Origin: an uncultured Roseburia sp.
GTDB lineage: Bacteria; Bacillota; Clostridia; Lachnospirales; Lachnospiraceae
NCBI GenBank assembly: GCA_934292805.1
Contig: CAKQXQ010000075.1
Coordinates: forward strand, 1-6,364
DNA: 6,364 nt
Direction of reading: 5' to 3'
Each line of letters starts with the position of its first letter. Position 1 is the first letter of the stretch. The notes under the pieces are model-generated. The model had not been told where the DNA came from, ran no database searches, and saw only the letters and a program-made list of their open reading frames with translations. The translations under genes and the position numbers were made by a program. Below are positions 1 through 5,154 of the stretch, piece after piece.

Positions 1-70
1 GTGACAGGATTCGAACCTGCGACCTCCTGGTCCCAAACCAGGCGCTCTAGCCAAGCTGAGCCACACCCCG
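1..70 (-). tRNA. tRNA-Pro, anticodon UGG, 3' end cut by the window edge
   Basis: On the minus strand this folds as a tRNA cloverleaf. The anticodon stem CCTGG/CCAGG encloses the loop TTTGGGA, which places anticodon UGG at 35-33. The T arm GCAGG-TTCGAAT-CCTGT and the D arm beginning GCTCAGC are intact. The 5' acceptor strand CGGGGTG ends at 70, but only CAC of its partner strand lies in the window, so four acceptor bases, the discriminator base and any CCA are missing. UGG can read all four proline codons when U34 is suitably modified. It is preceded by its own consensus promoter and may be the first gene of a longer tRNA transcript outside the window. Confidence 0.97.
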
Positions 71-87
71 AAGGATCATTTTCAACG

Positions 88-104
88 CTTCTCTAATCGA
101 GAAG
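88..104 (-). repeat. Small hairpin in the tRNA-Pro leader
   Basis: A perfect 6-bp inverted repeat (CTTCTC/GAGAAG) with a 5-nt loop lies between the predicted start of transcription near 125 and the mature tRNA 5' end at 70. It would fold in the roughly 55-nt leader that RNase P must remove. It has no U-tract and is not a terminator. A role is not evident. Confidence 0.45.
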
Positions 105-132
105 TTTCGGTCACATCCGCGACGCAAGAGTT

Positions 133-161
133 ATTATATATGAGTGCAAAGAAATTGTCAA
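133..161 (-). promoter_or_regulatory. Consensus sigma-A promoter of tRNA-Pro
   Basis: On the minus strand TTGACA (161-156) and TATAAT (138-133) are separated by exactly 17 bp, a perfect match to the housekeeping promoter. Transcription would start near 125, about 55 nt upstream of the mature tRNA. A full-consensus promoter fits a stable-RNA gene that is expressed strongly during growth. Confidence 0.93.
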
Positions 162-164
162 CAC

Positions 165-193
165 TTTTTTTAACATTTTTTTATATTTTTTTT
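165..193 (-). promoter_or_regulatory. Phased A-tracts upstream of the tRNA promoter (UP element)
   Basis: On the minus strand three A-runs lie directly upstream of the -35 box: 7 A at 171-165, 7 A at 182-176 and 8 A at 193-186. Their centres are about 11 and 10.5 bp apart, close to one helical turn, so they should bend the DNA in one direction. Relative to a start near 125 they cover about -40 to -68, which includes the known proximal and distal UP-element positions contacted by the RNA polymerase alpha subunit. The role is inferred from sequence and position. Confidence 0.7.
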
Positions 194-197
194 GAAT

Positions 198-244
198 ACC
201 TATAAAATGCCTATAAAATGGCCATTTTACGCCATTTTATAAGT
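198..244 (-). repeat. Nested inverted repeat spanning the yfcE stop codon
   Basis: The minus strand carries two TAAAATGGC units 10 nt apart, followed by two CATTTTATAGG units 11 nt apart. They can pair as a 12-bp outer stem (244-233 with 209-198) around a 16-bp self-complementary core (229-214), or as an 11-bp stem (241-231 with 222-212) with an 8-nt loop. The yfcE stop at 239-237 lies inside. On the minus strand the sequence after the structure is A-rich rather than T-rich, so it is not a standard intrinsic terminator. It may weakly terminate the operon or shield the mRNA 3' end. Confidence 0.6.
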
Positions 245-716
245 ATTTTATTTCAAATTCTGCATCACCGTTTTGGTCTGTTTCCATAACGATGTAAGAA
301 GGTCTTCTGCCTTCCTGTCTCGGATAAGAAAGACTTCCCGGGTTCATCACAATGATATCCTTGCGAATATCTATAAGCGGTCTGTGCGTGTGTCCGAAGA
401 TTACAATATCGAAATCTCTTCCCTGTGCCATACGTGCAATCTCTTCAATTCCCGTATTGACATAATAATAGTGTCCATGCGTGATCAGTACCTTGTATTT
501 TCCGATCTGCAATTCCTTCTCACGTGGAAGGTCTGAAAAGAAATCGTTATTTCCTGCAACGATCTCTAACGGACATCCCGCCTGTTTTGCTATGTAATCT
601 TCATATCCTTCCGCATCTCCAAGATGTATGAGCAGATCTGCCGGAGACTCCTGCTCTAAAACCCTGGACAGATTGTCATGTTTACCATGCGTGTCACTGA
701 TGATCAATATCTTCAT
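237..716 (-). CDS. yfcE: YfcE/YsnB-type metallophosphoesterase
   Basis: The 159-residue protein is a compact calcineurin-like phosphoesterase (Metallophos_2) and is full length for the family. Metal-binding motifs appear in order: DTHG with D8 and H10, GD at 33-34, GNND at 55-58, THGH with H80 and H82, and GHTH with H109 and H111, followed by NPGS at 125-128. The family hydrolyses phosphodiester bonds with a dinuclear metal centre, typically Mn2+, and acts in the cytoplasm. Its natural substrate is not settled. The ATG at 716-714 overlaps the rdgB stop by 4 bp (ATGA), and an AAAGGAAG site lies just upstream, so translation is probably coupled. It is the last gene of the five-gene unit. The same pairing occurs as ysnA-ysnB in Bacillus subtilis. 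Confidence 0.94.
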   Translation of the reverse strand: MKILIISDTHGKHDNLSRVLEQESPADLLIHLGDAEGYEDYIAKQAGCPLEIVAGNNDFFSDLPREKELQIGKYKVLITHGHYYYVNTGIEEIARMAQGRDFDIVIFGHTHRPLIDIRKDIIVMNPGSLSYPRQEGRRPSYIVMETDQNGDAEFEIKYL

Positions 717-1312
717 ACTGCTTCCTTTGCCAGTTTTTCTTTCATTGCACGTAATGCTTTCCCCCTGTGACTGATCTCGTTTTTCTGTTCCTCAGTTAAT
801 TCTGCTGTTGTACATCCGTATTCTTCCACGCAGAAAATCGGATCATATCCAAATCCGTTTTCGCCGGCGATTTCATAGCCGATATAACCTTCCATGGCTT
901 CTCTTACGACCATATCCCTTCCATCCGGAAGAACTGCTGCAATCGCACATACGAAGCGTGCGGTACGTTCTTCTTTTGGCACTCCTGCAAGGCGATCTAA
1001 AATAGCCTGGTTTTTGATCGTATAAGAAGTATCTTCTCCAAGATAACGTGCAGAATAGATTCCAGGTTCTTTGTTCAGGTAATCCACCTCAAGTCCGGAG
1101 TCATCTGCCATTACGATTGCCCCAGGTGCTTCTTTTGCTACAGTCCTTGCCTTGATCAGTGCATTCTCCTCGAATGTTTTCCCATCTTCTACAATATCCA
1201 CCGAAATCCCGGCATCTTTCATGGAAACAATCTCGCAGTTTAAATCTGCAAGAATGTCTTTGATCTCTCTCATTTTTCCGGCATTTCCGGTTGCAAATAT
1301 AATTTTATTCAT
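713..1312 (-). CDS. rdgB: XTP/dITP diphosphatase (RdgB/HAM1 family)
   Basis: This is a house-cleaning nucleotide pyrophosphatase. It converts dITP, ITP and XTP to the monophosphates plus pyrophosphate, which keeps deaminated purines out of DNA and RNA. The 199-residue product has the full set of family motifs: ATGNAGKMREI near the N-terminus, MADDSGLEVD in the middle, PGIYSARY just after it, GENGFGYDPIF for substrate binding, and SHRGKALRAM at the C-terminus. A TTG at 1333 is also in frame, but ATG at 1312-1310 is preferred because GAGGAC sits 6 nt upstream and the conserved domain begins at once. It follows the peptidase gene after 54 nt and overlaps yfcE by 4 bp. It should be cytoplasmic and expressed constitutively with the operon. 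Confidence 0.96.
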   Translation of the reverse strand: MNKIIFATGNAGKMREIKDILADLNCEIVSMKDAGISVDIVEDGKTFEENALIKARTVAKEAPGAIVMADDSGLEVDYLNKEPGIYSARYLGEDTSYTIKNQAILDRLAGVPKEERTARFVCAIAAVLPDGRDMVVREAMEGYIGYEIAGENGFGYDPIFCVEEYGCTTAELTEEQKNEISHRGKALRAMKEKLAKEAV

Positions 1313-1318
1313 TTTCCT

Positions 1319-1324
1319 GTCCTC
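1319..1324 (-). promoter_or_regulatory. Ribosome binding site fixing the rdgB start
   Basis: GAGGAC lies 6 nt before the ATG at 1312. It falls inside the reading frame that would begin at TTG 1333, which argues that the seven extra N-terminal residues are not translated. Confidence 0.75.
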
Positions 1325-1366
1325 TTTTTCCAATTTTATCTGATGCTGACTTAAATGCTTATCTTT

Positions 1367-3073
1367 TTACCTGTTTTTGCTGAATGCTTTGATACACAGA
1401 TTGCATTCCTCGATATTTGTTACGTTTTCCCAGTCAAATCCATTCGCACTGATATAGCCTTCTCCATCATCCAGAATAACATTCTTCGTCGCACGGTCTG
1501 CCGCATATTCAATTGCTAACGGATGCACTGCACCCGGTGTACGGATGAATAGAACGATTGCATACTGTTCTCCTTTGTCAACTGCGATCTCTCTATCAAA
1601 TGGGATCGTATAATAACCTGCACTGCTTAGCTTTCCGGAGGCAACCTGTACCATGTTCGTCAGGGAAGTTTCATCCTTGAAATTCTTTACCACATAAAGC
1701 TGGTACTCTGAATCTTTTCCTGTCGCATAAAATCCGGAAGCTTTGAGCGTCTCATCTGACTCTGCTGTAAAAATATTGGCTCCATAGATGCTTTCTTTGT
1801 TATATCCAAGCTGTCCGACCCAGCCACACAGATCGCTCTGGTAAATATTATCATAATTGTTGCTGTCTTCGATCTTTGTATACACGACGTTGTGTGTACC
1901 TATATTCGTGTCATAATAAGAAATATAGAAAATACCGCCATCTCCGAATGAACTTCCCCAGCTGTTCTGGCAGATGAATGCACCATCTCCTTCAAGATCC
2001 ACTGTGAAATTTTCTTTGGAATAGCTGTCATCCCATCCGATGATCACTACATCATGATTTGGTTTTTCTGTACCGATATAGCAGTATGCACTGGTCTCAT
2101 TATTATAGTATGCAGACTTTGACTGTGAGCTCTTTAAAGAATTATAAATCGATGTCTGCACACCACCATACTTAAATACAGCCTCTTTTATCTTCTCATA
2201 ATCTTTTCCATCGATGATCTGCATTTCCTGCACATGCTTTACTGCTTTCAAATCCGGATTGGTCTTTCTGTCTCCATATGGATCGTCCTTTTCGTATACC
2301 GGTCCCTTCCAGGAAGCCAGATACGCCATTCCCATCGTATACTCTCCGCCGTCATCCTGCGACAGATTAAATCCGTTATTTAATGTCATATGATCCACAG
2401 AAAACTGATATTCCTGTTCCGGCAAAAGAACGGATTCCATTGCACTTAATGCTGCAAATGACCAGCATGTTCCATATGTTCCCTGATTACGTATTTCCGA
2501 TACTCTCGCTTTATCCCTGAGATCGTATTTTGCAGGAATAATTGTCGTATTCTCGGATATATCTGCTGCCTGTGCCTTATTTTCCGAAATATTCCAGCTA
2601 TAAGAATAATCCAGGTAATTGGACAGATCATTCAGACTGACATAATATGTCTGATCCTCTTTGGAAAATGGTGACACGATCGGTTCTTTCCTGCCATCTA
2701 CTTCCACTTTATCCTGATTTAAGGAAAAAGAGAGTTCTTTGTTATGTTTTTCTACAAGAAGTGTATCCTCATTGTATACATGTGCGCTGCAGTTTAATGC
2801 ATCCCGCAGCAATGTTACCGGAACCATGATATTCAGATTATAATCCATATAAAATGGATACTTCTCGTTCGTATATTCTTTGTTGTCGATCACTACTGAG
2901 AGCCGGTTCTCATTCACACTCTGTGCGATCAGTGGATTCCATGTATCCGCATTCAGTTCTGCACCACGAAATGGATTGACCGACTGATATTGCTCACTGA
3001 AGGTATTAAATTTCAAAAATAATGTCACTGCGAGCAGTGCTGCAAAGACAATGTAACGTTTGGAATACCTCAT
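1367..3073 (-). CDS. Membrane-anchored papain-family (C1A) cysteine peptidase with lectin-like domain
   Basis: The 568-residue protein starts with basic residues and a hydrophobic segment at about 7-20. No lipobox cysteine or clear signal-peptidase site is seen, so it is probably a signal anchor with the rest outside the membrane. Residues about 57-170 look like a copper-amine-oxidase N-terminal-like stalk, with the typical MVPVTLLRDAL and YYVSLNDLSNYL repeats. The papain core follows: YDLRD at 183-187, oxyanion-hole Q197, nucleophile C203 in GTCWSFA, H340 in NHDVVIIGWDD and N370 in CQNSWG, so the active site is complete. Residues about 408-565 resemble the lectin-like domain often attached to clostridial C1 peptidases. 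No sortase motif is present. Substrates are unknown; peptides or proteins at the cell surface are likely. The ATG overlaps the methyltransferase stop by 4 bp and has AAGGA upstream. Confidence 0.92.
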   Translation of the reverse strand: MRYSKRYIVFAALLAVTLFLKFNTFSEQYQSVNPFRGAELNADTWNPLIAQSVNENRLSVVIDNKEYTNEKYPFYMDYNLNIMVPVTLLRDALNCSAHVYNEDTLLVEKHNKELSFSLNQDKVEVDGRKEPIVSPFSKEDQTYYVSLNDLSNYLDYSYSWNISENKAQAADISENTTIIPAKYDLRDKARVSEIRNQGTYGTCWSFAALSAMESVLLPEQEYQFSVDHMTLNNGFNLSQDDGGEYTMGMAYLASWKGPVYEKDDPYGDRKTNPDLKAVKHVQEMQIIDGKDYEKIKEAVFKYGGVQTSIYNSLKSSQSKSAYYNNETSAYCYIGTEKPNHDVVIIGWDDSYSKENFTVDLEGDGAFICQNSWGSSFGDGGIFYISYYDTNIGTHNVVYTKIEDSNNYDNIYQSDLCGWVGQLGYNKESIYGANIFTAESDETLKASGFYATGKDSEYQLYVVKNFKDETSLTNMVQVASGKLSSAGYYTIPFDREIAVDKGEQYAIVLFIRTPGAVHPLAIEYAADRATKNVILDDGEGYISANGFDWENVTNIEECNLCIKAFSKNR

Positions 3074-4230
3074 TCACTCACATCCTTATGTTTTTTCGGA
3101 GGTTTTGGCCCAAGGAACTGATAAAAATAGGTTTTTAACATTCCATTATATATCTTTCTGTTCTTATCTGCCTTCCTTCCGATGTATTTCTCTGTGTCCG
3201 CATAACTTGTGATCATAAACATTGACCAGGAATCCAGTCCTGCATACGCCTGTCCGATCTGTGTATACAATGCCGGAAGATCTTCCTTCTCCTCCAGACG
3301 CTCGCCATATGGCGGATTTGTAATGATAAATCCGTATTTCTTCGGATGGCTTAAATCTGCAACCGCACGCTGCTGGAAATGGATCATATGGTCTACCCCT
3401 GCACGTTTTGCATTCTCCCTTGCAGCTTTTATTACTTCCCCATCAATATCATATCCCTGGATATCGACCTTTACGGAAGTATCGATCATATCTTCTGCCT
3501 CTTTTACGCATTCATACCACAGCTTTCTATCAACAAGATTGGTCCACTGCTCTGCTGTGAATTCCCGGTTCATTCCAGGTGCTATATTGGCTGCGATCAT
3601 AGCTGCTTCTATCGGAAATGTACCACTTCCGCAGAATGGGTCTACGAGGATCCTGTCTTTTCTCCAAGGTGTCAGCATGATCAGCGAAGCTGCCAGTGTC
3701 TCAGTAAGTGGTGCCTTACTGGTCATCGTTCTGTATCCACGTTTATGTAACGAATCTCCTGACGTATCAAGTGCAACTGTCACTTCATCTTTCAAAAGGA
3801 AAATACGCACCGGGTATGGTGCTCCATCTTCTTTAAACCAGTCTTTATGATACTTTTGCTTCAGGCGCTCCACCATAGCTTTTTTCGCAATAGACTGGAT
3901 ATCAGACGGACTGAATAACTTACTGTTGATCGAAGATGCCTTTTTAACCCAGAACTTGCCATCCTCCGGAATATATTCTTCCCATGGAAGATTCTTGATC
4001 CCCTGAAAAAGTTCTTCGAATGTCGTTGCCTTAAATCTGCCAACCTGGATCATTACACGTTCTGCCGTGCGTAAAAAAATATTGGCACGGCAGATTGCTT
4101 CTGCATCACCCTCGAATGTAATCCTTCCGTCTTCCACTTTTGTTATTTCATATCCAAGATCATAAATCTCTCTCTTTAAAACTGCCTCAAGTCCAAAATG
4201 ACATGGCACAAGTAAATCAAATGTTCTCAC
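3070..4230 (-). CDS. rlmL: THUMP-domain SAM-dependent RNA methyltransferase (RlmL/YpsC type)
   Basis: The 386-residue protein corresponds to the N-terminal half of E. coli RlmKL and to B. subtilis YpsC. RlmL makes m2G2445 in 23S rRNA, and the same target is inferred here. Residues about 1-60 form the ferredoxin-like N-terminal part and about 60-160 the THUMP RNA-binding domain. The Rossmann-fold methyltransferase follows, with SAM-binding motif I DPFCGSGT at 197-204, the acidic loop GYDID at 259-263 and the catalytic NPPYGERL at 305-312. The RlmK half is absent, as is usual outside the proteobacteria. The start codon is GTG, supported by a strong AGAGGAG site. It lies 36 nt after the rhodanese gene and overlaps the peptidase gene by ATGA. 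The exact target base is less certain than the family. Confidence 0.93.
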   Translation of the reverse strand: MRTFDLLVPCHFGLEAVLKREIYDLGYEITKVEDGRITFEGDAEAICRANIFLRTAERVMIQVGRFKATTFEELFQGIKNLPWEEYIPEDGKFWVKKASSINSKLFSPSDIQSIAKKAMVERLKQKYHKDWFKEDGAPYPVRIFLLKDEVTVALDTSGDSLHKRGYRTMTSKAPLTETLAASLIMLTPWRKDRILVDPFCGSGTFPIEAAMIAANIAPGMNREFTAEQWTNLVDRKLWYECVKEAEDMIDTSVKVDIQGYDIDGEVIKAARENAKRAGVDHMIHFQQRAVADLSHPKKYGFIITNPPYGERLEEKEDLPALYTQIGQAYAGLDSWSMFMITSYADTEKYIGRKADKNRKIYNGMLKTYFYQFLGPKPPKKHKDVSE

Positions 4231-4236
4231 TGAATT

Positions 4237-4243
4237 CTCCTCT
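4237..4243 (-). promoter_or_regulatory. Ribosome binding site for the GTG start of the methyltransferase
   Basis: AGAGGAG lies 6 nt before GTG 4230-4228. The strong site and good spacing support this non-ATG start, and the protein sequence begins at the usual place for the family (MRTFDLLVPC). Confidence 0.85.
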
Positions 4244-4266
4244 AAAAATTGTAATCTCTTTTTATA

Positions 4267-4608
4267 TTATCTGTTCCATTTTGAACTGTCAATTGTATTT
4301 GAATTTTTGTGTGATAACAATTCCTGCATCGCTTTTGCCCCGCCGATCACGGTATATACCTCATACCCTGCCTTTCCCAGTTTCCTCGCAGCTAACAGGC
4401 TTGCACTTCCATATTCACAATATAATAGAATCGGTCTTCTTCTGGAAAACTGATATATATAATCTTCGTCTTCTTCGTATGGTATATTGACTGCACCCGA
4501 ATAATGATATTTCCTATATGCCTCCCTTTCCCTGATATCTACGATCACCGGTTTCTTTTTCAAGCATATATTTGAAATATCCTTCGGATAAATTGCATAA
4601 AATGACAT
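4267..4608 (-). CDS. Single-domain rhodanese-like protein
   Basis: The 113-residue protein is one rhodanese domain, the usual length of a stand-alone GlpE-like sulfurtransferase. Family marks are VDIRE at 23-27, the HYSGAVNIPYEE segment at 35-46 and the active loop CEYGSAS with the persulfide-forming C64, followed by the ARKLGKAGYEVYTVIGGAKAM helix and strand. The loop has S where many active rhodaneses have R or K (CxxGxR), so activity with thiosulfate is uncertain; sulfur carriage or binding of another group is possible. There is no signal peptide, so it is cytoplasmic. TGGAGGG lies just upstream of the ATG. It is the first gene of the five-gene unit, only about 30 nt from an upstream terminator. 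A link between its sulfur chemistry and the RNA methyltransferase is possible but not shown. Confidence 0.9.
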   Translation of the reverse strand: MSFYAIYPKDISNICLKKKPVIVDIREREAYRKYHYSGAVNIPYEEDEDYIYQFSRRRPILLYCEYGSASLLAARKLGKAGYEVYTVIGGAKAMQELLSHKNSNTIDSSKWNR

Positions 4609-4640
4609 CTGATCCCTCCAGAATTTTATTTTCCTGTTGA

Positions 4641-4688
4641 AAAAAAAGAAGCAGGCTACATTTTCTTTTTGTAGTCTGCCTCTTTTTT
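4641..4688 (-). terminator. Bidirectional intrinsic terminator after the small Cys-rich gene
   Basis: GCAGGCTACA (4651-4660) pairs with TGTAGTCTGC (4670-4679) over 10 bp including one G-U pair, around a 9-nt loop. Beyond one mismatch, A and T runs extend the stem on both sides. On the minus strand the hairpin is followed by TTCTTTTTTTT, so it ends the transcript of the 63-residue protein. The plus strand also has a T-run. The rhodanese ATG lies only 32 nt beyond. Confidence 0.88.
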
Positions 4689-4735
4689 CTTTTGTAATCT
4701 CTTTCTACATCTTATGCCATAAAAGCAAATCTGTG

Positions 4736-4927
4736 TTATCTGTTATCTTTGCAGCAATCCAATCCCTCGTCAGTCATCCGATCCGATTCACTGTCTTTTC
4801 TCTTATTTGAGCTGCAATTACGGATGCTTTTGTCCTTGGCACCTTTACACTGCCCCTGATTCTCTTTTCTGCAGCCATTTTCACCGGAATTTTGTTCATA
4901 ACTATTCTTGCACTTATTCTTTGCCAT
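4736..4927 (-). CDS. Small hydrophilic six-cysteine protein, probably sporulation-linked
   Basis: I do not recognise a named family. The 63-residue product is rich in Lys, Asn, Ser, Asp and Glu, has no hydrophobic segment or signal peptide, and carries six cysteines (C6, C19, C27, C38, C58, C59), the last two adjacent. It is probably a soluble, largely unstructured protein. The case for a real gene is contextual: AAGGAG sits 7 nt before the ATG, a promoter with sigma-G character lies about 50-80 bp upstream, and a strong terminator follows the stop after about 50 nt. If the promoter reading is right, it is made in the forespore and could be a small spore protein that binds metal or forms disulfides. 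It does not show the classical alpha/beta small acid-soluble spore protein sequence. Confidence 0.72.
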   Translation of the reverse strand: MAKNKCKNSYEQNSGENGCRKENQGQCKGAKDKSIRNCSSNKRKDSESDRMTDEGLDCCKDNR

Positions 4928-4934
4928 TGTGATT

Positions 4935-4940
4935 CTCCTT
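4935..4940 (-). promoter_or_regulatory. Strong ribosome binding site of the small Cys-rich gene
   Basis: AAGGAG lies 7 nt upstream of ATG 4927-4925. A near-consensus site at ideal spacing is the best direct evidence that this short frame is translated. Confidence 0.85.
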
Positions 4941-4978
4941 ATACTGTGATCATTTTTGATGCACTTATCGTGCGAGTT

Positions 4979-5008
4979 TAGTATCTGAAAAATTTCTGTA
5001 AAATATGC
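4979..5008 (-). promoter_or_regulatory. Sigma-G-like forespore promoter for the small gene
   Basis: On the minus strand GCATA (5008-5004) and GATACTA (4985-4979) are 18 bp apart. The known B. subtilis sigma-G pattern is GHATR, 18 bp, CATAMTA, so only the first base of the -10 box differs. The start would fall near 4972, giving a leader of about 45 nt. No sigma-A promoter of similar quality was seen here. Sigma-F sites overlap in sequence and cannot be excluded. Confidence 0.6.
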
Positions 5009-5027
5009 ACCGATTCGAGTTTTTAAA

Positions 5028-5056
5028 TTGCTTTTTAAAAATATATAAGCTATACT
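5028..5056 (+). promoter_or_regulatory. Possible sigma-A promoter on the plus strand
   Basis: TTGCTT (5028-5033) and TATACT (5051-5056) are 17 bp apart. The -10 matches consensus at five of six bases, but the -35 only at three, so this is a moderate promoter at best. A start near 5063 would put the palindrome at the 5' end of the RNA. No protein gene follows on this strand. Confidence 0.45.
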
Positions 5057-5061
5057 AAGCG

Positions 5062-5080
5062 TGTGATACGATGTATCACA
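5062..5080. repeat. Perfect 19-bp palindrome
   Basis: TGTGATAC and GTATCACA form perfect 8-bp arms around the 3-nt centre GAT. It coincides with the predicted start of the plus-strand transcript, so it could be the 5' stem-loop of that RNA or an operator for a dimeric repressor. The half-site spacing does not fit CRP (TGTGA, 6 bp, TCACA) or TnrA (7-bp spacer). Confidence 0.75.
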
Positions 5081-5149
5081 GGTTATACCCCTTATAATTA
5101 TTTATACTCCCCTCAGAAAAAGCCAAGTGCAATGCACCTGGCTTTTTCT
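5063..5149 (+). ncRNA. Candidate small RNA with two C-rich boxes
   Basis: A plus-strand transcript from the candidate promoter to the terminator at 5115-5149 would be about 87 nt. It would contain a 5' stem-loop from the palindrome, an AU-rich unpaired stretch with two related C-rich boxes (ACCCCTT at 5087-5093 and ACTCCCCTC at 5106-5114), and a long terminator hairpin. Unpaired C-rich motifs that bind Shine-Dalgarno sequences are known from Gram-positive regulatory RNAs such as RsaE. No reading frame is evident. The architecture is seen directly, but transcription is inferred and the -35 box is weak. Confidence 0.4.
5115..5149. terminator. Bidirectional terminator of the acyltransferase gene and the candidate small RNA
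   Basis: AGAAAAAGCCA (5115-5125) pairs perfectly with TGGCTTTTTCT (5139-5149). After one A-C mismatch, GTGC/GCAC closes a 3-nt loop. T-runs are present on both strands. On the minus strand it begins 5 nt after the acyltransferase stop and ends that transcript. Confidence 0.92.
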
Positions 5150-5154
5150 ATGAC

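Noticed and set aside
1313..1333. TTG start adding seven residues to RdgB
   Set aside because: The stretch contains the Shine-Dalgarno site for ATG 1312, and the added residues are not part of the conserved family N-terminus.
3209..3850. 213-codon plus-strand open frame
   Set aside because: It lies wholly antisense to the methyltransferase gene, has no family resemblance, and the opposite frame has clear conserved motifs.
4140..4490. 116-codon plus-strand open frame across the rhodanese/methyltransferase junction
   Set aside because: It is antisense to two well-supported genes and its product resembles no known family.
5062..5080. CRP/FNR-type or TnrA operator
   Set aside because: The half sites are TGTGA and TCACA, but the gap is 9 bp rather than 6 or 7, so the protein spacing would not fit.
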